A stretch of DNA of 64,000 nucleotides from Bartonella koehlerae C-29 (lineage in GTDB: Bacteria > Pseudomonadota > Alphaproteobacteria > Rhizobiales > Rhizobiaceae). The notes beneath the pieces are model-generated. The model was not told the DNA's origin and searched no databases. It saw only the letters and a program-made list of their open reading frames with translations. A program made the translations under genes and the position numbers. The stretch is taken from the NCBI RefSeq assembly GCF_000706625.1, contig NZ_KL407334.1, positions 914,389-978,388 of the forward strand, written 5' to 3'. Positions within the stretch are counted from its first letter, which is position 1. Each line of letters begins with the position of its first letter. Positions 41,543 through 53,609 of this stretch are shown here, piece by piece.

Positions 41543-42241
41543 ATGGGAAAAATAGCAAAAAGAATAAAAAATATCCGTAAAGATATTAATTTCAATAAGC
41601 TTTACACTTTAAAAGATGCTGTTTCGATGGTTAAAGAGCGCGCAGTTGCTAAGTTTGATGAAACAATAGAAATTTCAATGAACTTAGGGGTTGATCCTCG
41701 CCATGCAGATCAAATGGTGCGAGGTGTTGCTCATTTACCTAATGGAACTGGACGCAATGTTCGAGTTGCTGTTTTTGCCCGTGGGGATAAGGCCGAAGAA
41801 GCTAAGGCCGCTGGTGCAGATATTGTGGGTGCTGAAGATTTGTTTGAAAGCATTAATGGTGGAGCTATTGATTTTGATCGTTGTATTGCAACGCCGGATA
41901 TGATGCCTCTTGTCGGGCGTCTTGGTAAGATTCTGGGGCCACGGAATTTGATGCCAAATCCAAAAGTTGGTACTGTAACACTTGATGTTTCTGGTGCTGT
42001 TAAAGATTCTAAAGGTGGTGTTGTTGAGTTTCGTGTTGAAAAAGCTGGTATTGTGCATGCTGGTATTGGTAAGGCTTCTTTTGGAGTTGAGAAGATAGTA
42101 GAGAATATTAAAGCTTTTGCTAGTGCGGTTATTAAAGCTAAGCCGCAAGGTGCAAAAGGTGAATATATTAAGCGTGTTGCGGTTTCTTCTACTATGGGGG
42201 TTGGAATTAAAGTTGATCCTACGACTGTTCGTTCAGAGTAG
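41543..42241 (+). CDS. rplA: 50S ribosomal protein L1
   Basis: The L1 stalk protein and, in many bacteria, translational repressor of its own rplK-rplA mRNA. The 232 residues show [25 protein letters not shown], the [19 protein letters not shown] signature and IGKASFG. It starts 4 bp after rplK, so translation is probably coupled. Confidence 0.97.
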   Translation: MGKIAKRIKNIRKDINFNKLYTLKDAVSMVKERAVAKFDETIEISMNLGVDPRHADQMVRGVAHLPNGTGRNVRVAVFARGDKAEEAKAAGADIVGAEDLFESINGGAIDFDRCIATPDMMPLVGRLGKILGPRNLMPNPKVGTVTLDVSGAVKDSKGGVVEFRVEKAGIVHAGIGKASFGVEKIVENIKAFASAVIKAKPQGAKGEYIKRVAVSSTMGVGIKVDPTTVRSE

Positions 42242-42297
42242 GTATGAGCAGATTTATCATTTTATTTTGGGGTATGTGAATAATCAAAAATACATTT

Positions 42298-42323
42298 AAA
42301 GTGTCGGTTTTTGTCGACATTTT
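42298..42323 (+). terminator. Terminator-like hairpin after rplA
   Basis: An imperfect 9-bp stem (about 42298-42306 with 42315-42323, core TGTCG/CGACA) with a loop of GTTTTTGT and a short T-run, 57 bp after rplA. It may separate the rplKA and rplJL-rpoBC transcripts. Confidence 0.45.
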
Positions 42324-42531
42324 GCTATCTAAGCTTTATTGAGCTTGGGTTATAACGGAAGAAATTCCGCAATATCCTGTCCGAGATTGTGGGTGATACT
42401 GTTTAAGTATCTTAATCAATAAAAAGCCTTCATGAGACTGGGGTAAGAACTGTAGAGTTTAAAGACTTAAAGGGTTTGAGCCAGGGTTACCTTTGATCGT
42501 TGTGCGTGAAAAAGGGGACAGGATCCTCATC

Positions 42532-42593
42532 GATAACATAAAGTATTTTATGTTATCATAAGGTAACCAACAGATTTTTTAAGCAAATCTGTT
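42532..42593 (+). promoter_or_regulatory. rplJ leader with two perfect hairpins, probable L10-type autoregulatory region
   Basis: In the 367-bp spacer between rplA and rplJ, a perfect 11-bp stem (GATAACATAAA at 42532-42542 with 42547-42557, loop GTAT) is followed by a perfect 9-bp stem (AACAGATTT at 42569-42577 with 42585-42593). The second ends a few bases before the GGAGAG ribosome site of rplJ. In many bacteria L10 (with L12) binds the rplJ leader to repress translation. Position and structure suggest that here, though I cannot match a defined consensus. Confidence 0.5.
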
Positions 42594-42608
42594 AAATGGA
42601 GAGAGACA

Positions 42609-43127
42609 GTGAATAGAGCGGAAAAACGCGAATTTGTTACATGGCTTAATGAGGCTTTTCAAAAGTCTGGTTCTGTTATCGTTGCACATTATTCCGGTCT
42701 GACGGTTTCACAGATGAACGACCTTCGTTCGAAAATGGGTGAAGCTGGCGGTGCCATTAAAGTCGCCAAAAATCGTCTTGCTAAAATTGCTCTTCAGGGC
42801 ACGGAATCTGAATCGATAGTAGATTTGTTTAGTGGGCAGACACTTATCGCTTATTCAGAAGATCCAATTACGGCACCGAAAATTGCTGTTGATTTTGCGA
42901 AAGCCAATGACAAATTTATCATCCTTGGTGGTTCAATGGGTGCAACAAGTTTGAGTGTAGATGCTGTGAGGTCTTTAGCTTCATTGCCTTCATTAAATGA
43001 GTTACGGTCTAAACTCGTTGGTATGATTTCTACCCCTGCAACTCGTATCGCACAGGTTGTTAATGCTCCTGCTGGTAAGATTGTACGTGTTATTGGCGCA
43101 TATGCTCAGGAGGGTAAGGCAGCTTAG
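42609..43127 (+). CDS. rplJ: 50S ribosomal protein L10
   Basis: Anchors the L7/L12 dimers to the ribosome. The 172 residues start at GTG 42609 behind GGAGAGAG and show [38 protein letters not shown] and the C-terminal helix for L12 binding. rplL follows after about 100 bp. Confidence 0.96.
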   Translation: MNRAEKREFVTWLNEAFQKSGSVIVAHYSGLTVSQMNDLRSKMGEAGGAIKVAKNRLAKIALQGTESESIVDLFSGQTLIAYSEDPITAPKIAVDFAKANDKFIILGGSMGATSLSVDAVRSLASLPSLNELRSKLVGMISTPATRIAQVVNAPAGKIVRVIGAYAQEGKAA

Positions 43128-43230
43128 AGCTGTTTTGTGCTCATGGTGATAGAAGAGTTATGATGCTTTTCTGTTTTTTAAATAAGTTCTAAACAATGGT
43201 TTAAATCTTTTAATTTAAAGGAATTTTAAA

Positions 43231-43602
43231 ATGGCTGATCTAGCGAAGATCGTAGAAGACCTTTCTAACCTAACCGTTTTGGAGGCTGCTGAACTTTCTA
43301 AGTTACTTGAAGAAAAATGGGGAGTTTCGGCTGCCGCTCCTGTGGCTATTGCTGCTGTTGCTGGTACTGCTGCTCCTGTTGCTGAAGAAAAAACAGAATT
43401 TGATGTTATTCTTGTTGAAGGTGGTGCGCAGAAAATTAATGTCATTAAGGAAGTTCGTGCTCTTACAGGGCTTGGTCTTAAAGAAGCTAAAGATCTGGTG
43501 GAGGGGGCGCCCAAACCTATTAAAGAGGGTGCTTCTAAGGATGAGGCAGAAAAAATTAAATCTCAGCTTGAAGCTGCTGGTGCTAAAGTTGAACTTAAAT
43601 AA
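43231..43602 (+). CDS. rplL: 50S ribosomal protein L7/L12
   Basis: The multi-copy stalk protein that recruits translational GTPases. The 123 residues comprise an N-terminal dimerisation helix ([19 protein letters not shown]), an Ala/Val-rich hinge (about 32-52), and the C-terminal domain with [20 protein letters not shown] and KAEAEKIK-like residues. AAAGGAATTTTAAA precedes the ATG. Confidence 0.97.
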   Translation: MADLAKIVEDLSNLTVLEAAELSKLLEEKWGVSAAAPVAIAAVAGTAAPVAEEKTEFDVILVEGGAQKINVIKEVRALTGLGLKEAKDLVEGAPKPIKEGASKDEAEKIKSQLEAAGAKVELK

Positions 43603-43612
43603 ATTTGATTTT

Positions 43613-43640
43613 ATCGGCGGGCCTTTATGTTCGCCGATTT
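43613..43640 (+). terminator. Hairpin after rplL, probable attenuator before rpoB
   Basis: ATCGGCG (43613-43619) pairs with CGCCGAT (43632-43638) followed by TTTTCTTTCT, 11 bp beyond the rplL stop. In E. coli a partial terminator at the same place sets the ratio of ribosomal protein to RNA polymerase synthesis. The same role is inferred here. Confidence 0.55.
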
Positions 43641-43884
43641 TCTTTCTCCTGAAAGAGGAAAGGTGATTAATACAGCCCTTTTTCCTAACAGTTCAATAGC
43701 TGTCGGGTATGGGGTTGCTCTTACTGCCCTTCGTAGATCCAAGTAAATGGATTTCTGTTATTAATGGGGCAAATTGGTGATACTCACTATCGGGTATCAA
43801 ATGAACTGGTCTGCATGTGCAGGTTAATGATGTAAAGCTTTCAAGGTTTAGTCTACCTTGAAGAGTAAAAATCGAGGAGCGACG

Positions 43885-46800
43885 ATGGCTCAGACCCTAG
43901 CAATGACGTCTCAATTCAATGGTCGTAAGCGCGTACGCAAGTTTTTTGGTAAGATTCCTGAAGTGGCAGAAATGCCAAATCTTATTGAGGTTCAAAAAGC
44001 ATCATATGATCAGTTTCTCATGATTGAGGAACCGAAAGGCGGGCGTCCAGATGAAGGCTTGCAGGCTGTTTTTAAATCGGTATTTCCTATTTCGGATTTT
44101 TCCGGTACAGCTATGCTCGAGTTTGTTAGTTATGAATTTGATTCACCAAAATTTGATGTTGAAGAATGTCGTCAGCGTGATTTGACTTATGCTGCACCAT
44201 TAAAGGTGATATTGCGTTTAATCGTTTTTGATGTTGATGAAGATACAGGTTCAAAAGATATCAAAGATATTAAAGAGCAAGGCGTTTATATGGGCGATAT
44301 GCCTTTAATGACGATGAATGGTACCTTTATTGTTAATGGAACGGAGCGTGTTATCGTTTCACAAATGCATCGTTCTCCCGGTGTCTTTTTTGATCATGAT
44401 AAAGGAAAATCGCATTCATCAGGAAAGTTTCTTTTTGCTGCTCGTGTTATTCCTTATCGTGGTTCTTGGCTTGATATTGAGTTTGATGCTAAAGACATCA
44501 TTTATGCTCGTATTGATCGACGACGCAAAATTCCTGTTACAAGTCTTTTGATGGCATTAGGGATGGATGCATCAGATATTTTATCGACTTTTTATAATAA
44601 AGTTACCTATGAGCGAGATGGAGATGGATGGCGTATTCCTTATTCTGTTGAGCGCTTTAAAGGCATGAAGCTTGTTTCTGATCTTATAGATGCAGACAGT
44701 GGTGAAGTTGTTGCAGAAGCTGGTAAAAAACTGACGGTTCGTGCAGCGAAGGCTTTGGCAGAAAAAGGTCTCAAGGCAGTTAAAGTCAGTGAAGACGATT
44801 TATTAGGATCTTATCTCGCGGAAGATATAGTTAATTACCAGACAGGTGAAATTTATCTTGAAGCTGGTGATGAAATTGACGAAAAAACATTAAGGATTTT
44901 GTTTGATGTTAATGTAGATAAAATCGATATTCTTGATATTGATCACATGAATATTGGGGCATATATCCGCAATACTTTAAAAGTGGATAAAAATGAAAGT
45001 CGGCAAGATGCATTGTTTGATATCTATCGGGTAATGCGTCCAGGTGAGCCGCCAACAATGGATACAGCAGAAGCTATGTTCCATTCGTTATTTTTTGATC
45101 CGGAGCGTTATGATCTTTCCGCTGTGGGGCGTGTTAAGATGAATTTGCGTATGGATCTTGATTGTCCAGACACAATCCGAGTTTTGCGTCAAGAAGATGT
45201 TCTTGCTGTGGTTAAAATGTTAGTTGAATTGCGCGATGGTCGTGGTGAAATTGATGATATTGATAATCTTGGCAATCGTCGCGTTCGTTCTGTCGGGGAA
45301 TTGATGGAGAATCAGTACCGCATTGGCTTACTTCGTATGGAGCGTGCGATAAAAGAACGTATGTCCTCGGTTGAAATTGATACCGTCATGCCACAGGATT
45401 TGATTAACGCAAAGCCAGCCGCTGCAGCTGTTCGCGAATTTTTTGGATCTTCGCAATTATCGCAGTTTATGGACCAAACCAACCCCTTGTCAGAAATTAC
45501 CCATAAGCGCCGTCTTTCTGCTCTTGGTCCAGGTGGTTTAACCCGCGAACGAGCAGGTTTTGAAGTTCGTGATGTACATCCTACGCATTATGGTCGTATT
45601 TGCCCAATTGAAACTCCGGAGGGTCCTAATATTGGTCTGATTAATTCCTTAGCAACCTTTGCGCGTGTTAATAAATATGGTTTTATTGAAAGTCCATACC
45701 GCAAAATTATTGATGGAAAAGTGACAACAGAAGTTATTTATCTTTCTGCTATGGAAGAGTCAAAACATTATGTGGCTCAAGCTAATTCTTCCTTAGATGT
45801 TGAAGGACGTTTTTCAGAAGAGTTTGTTGTTTGCCGTCATGCAGGTGAAGTTTTGATGGCACCACGCGATCATGTCGATTTGATGGATGTTTCACCAAAA
45901 CAGTTGGTTTCAGTAGCTGCTGCTCTTATTCCGTTTCTGGAAAATGACGATGCGAATCGTGCGTTAATGGGATCGAATATGCAGCGTCAGGCAGTACCAC
46001 TTGTACGCGCTGAGGCACCATTTGTTGGTACGGGAATGGAATCAATAGTTGCACGCGATTCAGGAGCTGCTGTTGCTGCAAAACGTAGTGGTATTGTTGA
46101 TCAAGTTGATGCAACGCGTATTGTTATTCGTGCGACAGAAGATTTAGATCCTTCAAAATCTGGTGTTGATATTTATCGTTTGCAGAAATTTCAGCGTTCC
46201 AATCAGTCTACTTGTATTAATCAACGTCCTCTTGTGCATGTTGGTGATCGGGTAGAAAAGGGCAATATCATTGCGGATGGTCCATCTACAGATCTTGGAG
46301 ATCTCGCTCTTGGTCGGAATGTCCTTGTGGCATTTATGCCTTGGAATGGGTATAATTATGAAGATTCCATTTTGCTTTCTGAACGTATCGTCGCTGATGA
46401 TGTTTTTACCTCGATTCATATTGAGGAATTTGAGGTTGCAGCACGTGATACAAAGCTTGGTCCTGAAGAAATTACGCGCGATATTCCTAACGTTGCAGAA
46501 GAAGCATTAAGGAATCTTGACGAAGCTGGAATTATCTATATTGGTGCTGAAGTTCAGCCTGGCGATATTTTGGTTGGTAAGATTACCCCAAAGGGTGAAA
46601 GTCCTATGACACCGGAAGAGAAGCTTCTGCGTGCAATTTTTGGGGAAAAGGCTTCAGATGTTCGTGATACTTCTATGAGAATGCCTCCTGGGGCTTTTGG
46701 GACTGTTGTTGAAGTTCGTGTTTTTAACCGCCATGGTGTAGAAAAAGATGAACGTGCGATGGCGATTGAACGCGAAGAAATTGAACGTTTAGCTAAAGAT

Positions 46801-48036
46801 CGCGATGATGAACAATCAATTCTTGATCGCAATGTTTATGCACGTCTTGCCGATATGTTGGTGGATAAAGTTGCTGTGGAGGGTCCAAAAGGCTTTTCAA
46901 AAAATAAGAAGCTCGACGCTACAATAATGGGGCATTATCCAAGGTCTCAGTGGTGGCAATTTGCGGTTGAGGATGAAAAGCTTCAGAATGAAATTGAGGC
47001 TTTGCGCAACCAGTATGATGAATCGAAAGAAGCCTTACAACGGCGCTTTATGGATAAAGTTGAAAAGGTTCAAAGAGGCGATGAAATGCCCCCTGGTGTA
47101 ATGAAGATGGTAAAGGTTTTTGTGGCTGTGAAGCGTAAAATCCAACCAGGCGATAAGATGGCGGGACGTCATGGGAATAAGGGTGTTGTCTCACGTATTC
47201 TTCCAATAGAAGATATGCCATTTCTTGAAGATGGAACCCATGCTGATATTGTCTTGAATCCGCTCGGTGTGCCTAGTCGTATGAATGTTGGTCAAATTCT
47301 TGAGACGCATCTTGGTTGGGCATGTGCAGGTATGGGCAAGAAGATTGGCGATTTGGTAGATTTGTATCAAGAGACTGGTGATATACTTCCTTTGCGTCAA
47401 CGTATTGAGAATCTTATGCCTGATAATGATCATAATGAACCAGTACGTCAGTATGATAATGAGAGCCTTTACAAATTGGCACTGCAGATGAGGAAAGGTG
47501 TTTCAATTGCAACTCCTGTTTTTGATGGAGCGCATGAAGCTGATATCAATATGATGCTGGAAGATGCCGGTTTGGATAGTTCAGGGCAGGTTACGCTTTA
47601 TGATGGTCGTACTGGAGAGCCTTTTGATCGTCCTGTGACGGTGGGATATATTTACATGTTAAAGTTGCATCACCTTGTTGATGATAAGATTCATGCTCGT
47701 TCGATTGGGCCATATTCGCTTGTTACGCAGCAACCATTAGGTGGTAAGGCACAATTTGGTGGTCAGCGTTTTGGTGAAATGGAGGTTTGGGCACTTGAAG
47801 CTTACGGTGCAGCATATACTTTACAGGAGATGCTGACAGTGAAATCGGATGATGTGGCTGGGAGAACAAAAGTTTATGAGGCGATTGTGCGCGGTGACGA
47901 TACATTCGAAGCAGGTATACCTGAAAGCTTTAATGTGTTGGTGAAAGAAATGCGTTCACTCGCTCTCAATGTAGAACTCGATGATGCGCGTGAGCTTATT
48001 ACGCAACGCGCGTTATCTGATACAACGGAACGATAA
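43885..48036 (+). CDS. rpoB: DNA-directed RNA polymerase beta subunit
   Basis: The catalytic-core beta subunit, 1383 residues, the length expected for alphaproteobacterial RpoB. The rifampicin-binding segment reads [20 protein letters not shown] then [12 protein letters not shown], with wild-type residues at the Q513, D516, H526 and S531 equivalents (E. coli numbering). Other landmarks are [19 protein letters not shown]-like [13 protein letters not shown] and [20 protein letters not shown] near the C-terminus. I chose ATG 43885 behind CGAGGAGCG over a TTG at 43858. rpoC follows after 176 bp. Confidence 0.98.
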   Translation: MAQTLAMTSQFNGRKRVRKFFGKIPEVAEMPNLIEVQKASYDQFLMIEEPKGGRPDEGLQAVFKSVFPISDFSGTAMLEFVSYEFDSPKFDVEECRQRDLTYAAPLKVILRLIVFDVDEDTGSKDIKDIKEQGVYMGDMPLMTMNGTFIVNGTERVIVSQMHRSPGVFFDHDKGKSHSSGKFLFAARVIPYRGSWLDIEFDAKDIIYARIDRRRKIPVTSLLMALGMDASDILSTFYNKVTYERDGDGWRIPYSVERFKGMKLVSDLIDADSGEVVAEAGKKLTVRAAKALAEKGLKAVKVSEDDLLGSYLAEDIVNYQTGEIYLEAGDEIDEKTLRILFDVNVDKIDILDIDHMNIGAYIRNTLKVDKNESRQDALFDIYRVMRPGEPPTMDTAEAMFHSLFFDPERYDLSAVGRVKMNLRMDLDCPDTIRVLRQEDVLAVVKMLVELRDGRGEIDDIDNLGNRRVRSVGELMENQYRIGLLRMERAIKERMSSVEIDTVMPQDLINAKPAAAAVREFFGSSQLSQFMDQTNPLSEITHKRRLSALGPGGLTRERAGFEVRDVHPTHYGRICPIETPEGPNIGLINSLATFARVNKYGFIESPYRKIIDGKVTTEVIYLSAMEESKHYVAQANSSLDVEGRFSEEFVVCRHAGEVLMAPRDHVDLMDVSPKQLVSVAAALIPFLENDDANRALMGSNMQRQAVPLVRAEAPFVGTGMESIVARDSGAAVAAKRSGIVDQVDATRIVIRATEDLDPSKSGVDIYRLQKFQRSNQSTCINQRPLVHVGDRVEKGNIIADGPSTDLGDLALGRNVLVAFMPWNGYNYEDSILLSERIVADDVFTSIHIEEFEVAARDTKLGPEEITRDIPNVAEEALRNLDEAGIIYIGAEVQPGDILVGKITPKGESPMTPEEKLLRAIFGEKASDVRDTSMRMPPGAFGTVVEVRVFNRHGVEKDERAMAIEREEIERLAKDRDDEQSILDRNVYARLADMLVDKVAVEGPKGFSKNKKLDATIMGHYPRSQWWQFAVEDEKLQNEIEALRNQYDESKEALQRRFMDKVEKVQRGDEMPPGVMKMVKVFVAVKRKIQPGDKMAGRHGNKGVVSRILPIEDMPFLEDGTHADIVLNPLGVPSRMNVGQILETHLGWACAGMGKKIGDLVDLYQETGDILPLRQRIENLMPDNDHNEPVRQYDNESLYKLALQMRKGVSIATPVFDGAHEADINMMLEDAGLDSSGQVTLYDGRTGEPFDRPVTVGYIYMLKLHHLVDDKIHARSIGPYSLVTQQPLGGKAQFGGQRFGEMEVWALEAYGAAYTLQEMLTVKSDDVAGRTKVYEAIVRGDDTFEAGIPESFNVLVKEMRSLALNVELDDARELITQRALSDTTER

Positions 48037-48212
48037 TTCAATGAGCACACTGGAAAGAGTGCACTCTAGTTATCTTGAAAAGGCTAAATAAAGGAATTTT
48101 TATTAAGTTAGTACAGGCAGTTTAAAAAGTAAAAACAGGTTTTAAATAAGGTCTGTAATTAAAATTAATGAGATATTACAACAGGTTCTAAGAATCTTTG
48201 AAGGAGAACGGC

Positions 48213-51200
48213 ATGAACCACGAGGTCATGAATCTTTTCAATCCTCAGTCCCCAGCGCAGACATTTGACTCTATTCGTATTTCAATTGCGAGTCCTGAGA
48301 AGATTTTGTCTTGGTCGTATGGTGAGATTAAGAAGCCTGAGACTATTAATTATAGGACTTTTAAGCCAGAGCGTGATGGTCTTTTCTGTGCACGTATATT
48401 TGGTCCAATTAAAGACTACGAATGTCTATGCGGTAAATATAAACGCATGAAATATAAGGGCATTATCTGTGAGAAATGTGGTGTAGAGGTTACTCTTTCG
48501 CGTGTGCGTCGTGAGCGTATGGGCCATATTGAGCTTGCAGCACCTGTTGCTCATATCTGGTTCCTTAAATCCTTACCAGGTCGCATTTCTACACTTTTAG
48601 ATTTGACTTTAAAAGATATTGAGCGGGTTCTCTATTTTGAGAATTATATTGTAACAGAGCCAGGACTGACATCCCTTAAGCTCCATCAGCTTCTTTCTGA
48701 AGAAGAATATATGCTGGCTATTGATGAGTTCGGGGAAGATCAGTTTACAGCCATGATTGGTGCAGAGGCTATTTATGAACTTCTAGCCAGTATGGAGTTA
48801 GAGAAAATTGCCAATGATTTGCGTGCCGAATTGTCCGAAACAACTTCAGAGTTAAAACAGAAAAAGCTTATTAAACGGCTTAAGATTGTTGAGAATTTCC
48901 TTGAGTCTGGCAATAGACCAGAATGGATGATTATGAAAACGATACCGGTTATTCCACCGGATTTACGTCCATTGGTTCCACTTGACGGTGGTCGTTTTGC
49001 TACGTCTGATTTGAATGATCTTTATCGGCGAGTTATAAATCGTAATAATCGATTGAAACGATTGATTGAATTGCGGGCTCCTGGGATTATTGTACGCAAT
49101 GAAAAGCGTATGGTGCAGGAGGCTGTTGATGCATTGTTTGATAATGGTCGGCGTGGGCGTGTAATTACTGGAGCCAATAAGCGTCCGCTAAAATCTCTTT
49201 CAGATATGCTAAAGGGTAAGCAAGGGCGTTTTCGTCAAAATTTACTTGGAAAGCGTGTTGATTACTCTGGGCGTTCTGTTATTGTCACAGGTCCTGAATT
49301 AAAATTGCATCAATGTGGTCTTCCAAAGAAAATGGCTCTCGAATTGTTTAAGCCATTTATTTATGCACGACTTGATGCAAAGGGGTATTCATCAACTGTA
49401 AAACAGGCAAAGAAACTTGTTGAAAAAGAGCATCCAGAAGTTTGGGATATTTTAGATGAGGTTATTCGTGAACATCCTGTTTTACTTAATCGTGCACCAA
49501 CATTGCACCGTCTGGGGATTCAAGCTTTTGAACCTGTTTTGATTGAGGGGAAAGCTATACAGCTTCATCCATTAGTGTGTACTGCTTTTAATGCTGATTT
49601 TGATGGAGATCAGATGGCGGTCCACGTTCCGCTTTCTCTTGAAGCACAGCTTGAAGCTCGTGTTTTGATGATGTCGACCAATAATATTCTTCATCCAGCC
49701 AATGGTGCCCCAATTATTGTTCCATCACAGGATATGGTTCTTGGTCTTTATTATCTTTCGATTGTTTCTGAAAAAGAACCGGGTGAGGGAATGGCTTTTT
49801 CCGATATAGGCGAACTTCATCACGCCTTGGAAAATAAGGTTGTAACTCTTCACACGAAGATCAAAGGCCGTGTTAAAAATATCGGTAAGGATGGAAAAGA
49901 AGTTGCTAAACTTTATGATACAACACCTGGTCGTTTGATTATTGGAGAACTTTTACCGAAAAATTCGAATATCTCCTTTGATATTGTTAATCAAGAAATG
50001 ACTAAAAAGAACATTTCTAAAATGATTGATCAGGTTTATCGACACTGTGGGCAAAAAGAGACGGTTATTTTTTGTGACCGTATTATGCAGCTTGGCTTTT
50101 CTCATGCTTGTCGTGCGGGAATATCATTTGGTAAGGACGATATGGTTATTCCTGATAGCAAGTTGCGTTTGGTTGCGGAAACAGAAGCTTTGGCTAAAGA
50201 GTATGAACAACAATATAATGATGGTCTGATTACACAAGGTGAAAAATATAACAAAGTTGTAGATGCTTGGGGTAAATGCACGGATCGTGTTGCCGATGAA
50301 ATGATGAAACGTATTCAAGCTGTCGAATTTGATCCTAAAACAGGTCGTCAGCGGCCAATGAATTCGATCTATATGATGTCACATTCTGGTGCGCGTGGTT
50401 CTGCTAACCAAATGAAACAATTGGCTGGTATGCGTGGGTTAATGGCAAAACCATCAGGTGAAATTATTGAAACACCGATCATTTCAAACTTTAAGGAAGG
50501 TCTTACTGTTAATGAGTACTTTAACTCAACTCATGGTGCACGTAAAGGGCTTGCTGATACTGCATTAAAAACCGCTAACTCTGGTTATCTTACACGGCGT
50601 CTTGTTGATGTTGCACAAGATGCTATTATTTCAGCGGTTGATTGTGGTACTGCAAAGGGGCTGACTATGCAGCCAATTGTTGATGCTGGACAAATCGTTG
50701 CGTCTCTTGGGCAAAGAATTCTTGGTCGTACAGCGCTTGTTGATATTCTGCATCCAGTTTCTGGGGAGGTTATTCTTGAAGGTGGTGCGATGATTGAAGA
50801 GGCTGATGTTGCTAAAATTGAAGAAGCTGGAATTCAGTCTGTTCAAATCCGCTCTGCTTTGACATGTGAAACACGCCTCGGTGTTTGTGCTAAATGCTAT
50901 GGTCGTGATTTGGCGCGCGGGACACCGGTTAATCAGGGTGAGGCAGTTGGTGTTATTGCCGCTCAGTCGATTGGAGAACCTGGAACTCAGCTTACTATGC
51001 GTACTTTTCACTTAGGAGGAACAGCGCAAGTTGTTGATTCATCTCATTTAGAAGCATCTTATGAAGGTACGGTAGAGATTCGTAATCGCAATGTGGTTCG
51101 CAATTCTGAAGGCCATTTGATGGTTATGGGACGTAATATGGCCATCCTTATCAAGGATGGATCTGGAAAAGAGCGTGTTGTACATCGTGTTAGCTATGGT

Positions 51201-52421
51201 GCGCATATTTTTGTTGATGATGGTGATGTTGTTAAATGTGGCCAGCGTATTGCAGAATGGGATCCCTATACGCGTCCAATTCTCACTGAAGTTGAGGGGT
51301 ATGTAGGTTTTGAAGATATGATTGATGGTTTATCAGTCACTGAAACGGCTGATGAATCTACGGGGATTACGAAGCGCTTGGTGATTGATTGGCGTGCTAA
51401 TCCAAGGGGAACTGATCTAAAACCAGCCATTATCATCCATGCAGATAAAAAAGGCGAAGCTATTGCCAAATATAAGGGAGCTGAAGCCCGTTACATGATG
51501 TCAGTGGAGACTATTCTTTCTGTTGAGCCTGGTTCTCATGTTAAGGCGGGTGATGTTATTGCGCGCTTGCCAATGGAAAGTGCCAAGACAAAAGATATTA
51601 CAGGTGGTCTTCCACGTGTGGCTGAGCTTTTTGAAGCGCGGCGTCCAAAAGATCATGCTATCATTGCTGAAATCAGTGGTACAATCCGATTTGGTCGTGG
51701 TTATAAGAATAAGCGTCGTATTATTATTGAACCAGACGATGAAACTCTTGAGCCAGTAGAATATTTGATTCCAAAAGGTAAATTGTTTCATTTCCAAGAA
51801 GGTGACCAAATTGAAAAAGGAGATTATATCCTTGATGGTAATCCAGCCCCTCATGATATCTTGGCAATTAAAGGTGTTGAAGCTTTGGCATCTTATCTTG
51901 TTAATGAAATTCAAGAAGTTTATCGTTTGCAAGGCGTTTTAATTAATGATAAGCACATTGAAGTGATTGTTCGTCAGATGTTGCAGAAAGTTGAAATTAC
52001 TGAATCGGGAGATTCTGGTTATATTCCGGGTGATCACGTTGATCGTATTGAGTTAGATGAAATCAATGATAATTTGCTTGCAGAAGGAAAAAGGCCTGCA
52101 TCTGGTAATCCTATACTGCTTGGGATTACAAAAGCATCTCTTCAAACGCCCTCCTTTATTTCAGCAGCATCATTTCAGGAAACAACTCGAGTGCTTACGG
52201 AGGCAGCAGTTTCTGGAAAGATTGATACTTTACAAGGTCTTAAGGAGAATGTTATTGTCGGTCGTCTTATTCCTGCGGGTACAGGGGGTACAATTGCTCA
52301 AATCCGTCGTATTGCTGCAGTTCGTGATGATTTGATCGTTGATGAACAGCGCAAGTCTAGTAATAACGAAGTAGCTAAGGCTATGTTAACAAATATGACA
52401 ACAAGCGCAACTGCTGAGTAA
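48213..52421 (+). CDS. rpoC: DNA-directed RNA polymerase beta' subunit
   Basis: The catalytic Mg-binding subunit, 1402 residues. The N-terminal zinc ribbon has cysteines in [20 protein letters not shown], the active centre is [12 protein letters not shown], and a second cysteine cluster lies in [16 protein letters not shown]. The bridge-helix and trigger-loop regions are present. AAGGAGAACGGC precedes the ATG at 48213. A very strong terminator ends the operon 23 bp after the stop, so rpoC is the last gene of the transcript. Confidence 0.98.
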   Translation: MNHEVMNLFNPQSPAQTFDSIRISIASPEKILSWSYGEIKKPETINYRTFKPERDGLFCARIFGPIKDYECLCGKYKRMKYKGIICEKCGVEVTLSRVRRERMGHIELAAPVAHIWFLKSLPGRISTLLDLTLKDIERVLYFENYIVTEPGLTSLKLHQLLSEEEYMLAIDEFGEDQFTAMIGAEAIYELLASMELEKIANDLRAELSETTSELKQKKLIKRLKIVENFLESGNRPEWMIMKTIPVIPPDLRPLVPLDGGRFATSDLNDLYRRVINRNNRLKRLIELRAPGIIVRNEKRMVQEAVDALFDNGRRGRVITGANKRPLKSLSDMLKGKQGRFRQNLLGKRVDYSGRSVIVTGPELKLHQCGLPKKMALELFKPFIYARLDAKGYSSTVKQAKKLVEKEHPEVWDILDEVIREHPVLLNRAPTLHRLGIQAFEPVLIEGKAIQLHPLVCTAFNADFDGDQMAVHVPLSLEAQLEARVLMMSTNNILHPANGAPIIVPSQDMVLGLYYLSIVSEKEPGEGMAFSDIGELHHALENKVVTLHTKIKGRVKNIGKDGKEVAKLYDTTPGRLIIGELLPKNSNISFDIVNQEMTKKNISKMIDQVYRHCGQKETVIFCDRIMQLGFSHACRAGISFGKDDMVIPDSKLRLVAETEALAKEYEQQYNDGLITQGEKYNKVVDAWGKCTDRVADEMMKRIQAVEFDPKTGRQRPMNSIYMMSHSGARGSANQMKQLAGMRGLMAKPSGEIIETPIISNFKEGLTVNEYFNSTHGARKGLADTALKTANSGYLTRRLVDVAQDAIISAVDCGTAKGLTMQPIVDAGQIVASLGQRILGRTALVDILHPVSGEVILEGGAMIEEADVAKIEEAGIQSVQIRSALTCETRLGVCAKCYGRDLARGTPVNQGEAVGVIAAQSIGEPGTQLTMRTFHLGGTAQVVDSSHLEASYEGTVEIRNRNVVRNSEGHLMVMGRNMAILIKDGSGKERVVHRVSYGAHIFVDDGDVVKCGQRIAEWDPYTRPILTEVEGYVGFEDMIDGLSVTETADESTGITKRLVIDWRANPRGTDLKPAIIIHADKKGEAIAKYKGAEARYMMSVETILSVEPGSHVKAGDVIARLPMESAKTKDITGGLPRVAELFEARRPKDHAIIAEISGTIRFGRGYKNKRRIIIEPDDETLEPVEYLIPKGKLFHFQEGDQIEKGDYILDGNPAPHDILAIKGVEALASYLVNEIQEVYRLQGVLINDKHIEVIVRQMLQKVEITESGDSGYIPGDHVDRIELDEINDNLLAEGKRPASGNPILLGITKASLQTPSFISAASFQETTRVLTEAAVSGKIDTLQGLKENVIVGRLIPAGTGGTIAQIRRIAAVRDDLIVDEQRKSSNNEVAKAMLTNMTTSATAE

Positions 52422-52444
52422 TTTGAATATGTACCAGCAGTGAT

Positions 52445-52480
52445 AAAAAAACGCTTAAATCTCTATTTAAGCGTTTTTTT
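52445..52480. terminator. Strong Rho-independent terminator after rpoC
   Basis: A perfect 16-bp stem (52445-52460 with 52465-52480), core CGCTTAAAT/ATTTAAGCG, a 4-nt CTCT loop and A7/T7 flanks, symmetrical enough to act on both strands. It ends the tuf-rpoC region. Confidence 0.9.
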
Positions 52481-53001
52481 AGATCTTAAAATGCAAAAAT
52501 AGTGTTTTTCCTGACAAAAGCGATTGTAAAAACGATAAAATGATAGTTGTTTCAAGCATTCTTGAAGCTTATTATACTTATAGCATTTTCTTATGAGGAG
52601 AGGAATCTTTTCTATAAAGCTCCTCATTTATAGCAATATGCTAGAAAGTTTTCTTTCAATAGATTCTAAAGTTAAAAAATGCATGGGCTAATATAATTAG
52701 CTGCTATGTGTTAAGGATAGATTGTTTTAAAACAAGGTGAATGTTGGTTTTGAATAGTTTTAGATTTTTTTTATGAATATCTTTTATAAAGATTGAAAAA
52801 GCATTAATGAACACTCAAAAATTTTTATTGTAGTTCGAAAAATAATTGATTTTCTACTGTACCATGTTTGTGTGGTTGGAAAACTTTATTTTTGCTCTAT
52901 TTAAAAATACAAGGAATCTGAGGATAAAAAGCTAACTAAAATTTTATAAAAAACAGATATATTTCTGTGAATAGTGTGGTTTACGAAAACAGAATGATAG
53001 A
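52481..53001. other. Non-coding AT-rich spacer with an 8-bp inverted repeat
   Basis: I see no gene here. ATGAGGAG (52593-52600) and CTCCTCAT (52630-52637) form an inverted repeat with a 29-nt loop. It has no T-run, so it is not a terminator. It could belong to an unknown RNA or be the relic of a lost gene. Confidence 0.4.
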
Positions 53002-53390
53002 ATGTATGGATATTATTCAATTGGTGAGTTAACATGAAAATTTTCAATAACTGCTCGGACGTTACGTTATTATGAATGAGGGGGACTTTTTGTGCCCTTC
53101 CGGCGTGAAGGTGCAAGGTTTTATATGCAAACTAGATCGCTATAAATTAAAACAAATACTGCATGCTAAAAGAGTTAAATTTTTTATCTGAAATATCCGA
53201 TATATTAAGCATAGTTAGAAAACCACAGAATGATGAGAAAAAACTTAAGGAATTAAATTGCAGGGATTAATAAAAATGCGCTGATTTACAGTAGATGCAT
53301 CGCGATATTGATGATCTTCTACGTGATTTAGAACACATCGAGGAAACTTTTTTGAGAATTTAGCTGAATTGGGGGTTGATCGTTGGTTTT
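53002..53390 (+). pseudogene. Decayed MerR-family transcriptional regulator
   Basis: From the ATG at 53002 the frame reads YGYYSIGELT, then TGA (53035), KFSITARTLRYYE, then another TGA, then a segment with RREGARFYMQTRS. This is the MerR helix-turn-helix and wing. After a frameshift near 53135, RYKLKQILHAKRVKF follows, then another shift into LSEISDILS, and then fragments including DLQ.MHRDIDDLLRDLEHIEE, the dimerisation coiled coil. At least two in-frame stops and three frame changes are present. The first stop probably arose from CGA (Arg) by C-to-T change. The original target and effector cannot be told. Confidence 0.8.
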
Positions 53391-53609
53391 AAAATATATT
53401 TCATTTACTTATTTTTGAGGATTGCCTTTCTCTTAAAAGAGAGAGGCTTTATTGTTCTCTAATGATAGACATGAACAGAATATGGAATGTGTCAGTCATT
53501 TGGGAGGCGTAGCCTGAATAAAAGAGCTGCAAAGTTTTTTACAATACATTGATATTAAATGAGAAAACAATAATGTTCAAATTTATTTTTTAAAAAGAAA
53601 GTAAAAACA

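Noticed and set aside
41735-42148. Long antisense open frames over rplA, rpoB (46153-46419) and rpoC (50631-51011, 51501-51932)
   Set aside because: They mirror strongly coding genes and have Asn/Thr/Ser-rich, low-complexity translations without family motifs or ribosome sites.
45430-45560. Rifampicin resistance mutation in rpoB
   Set aside because: The rifampicin-binding cluster reads wild type at the key Q, D, H and S positions, so no resistance change is visible.
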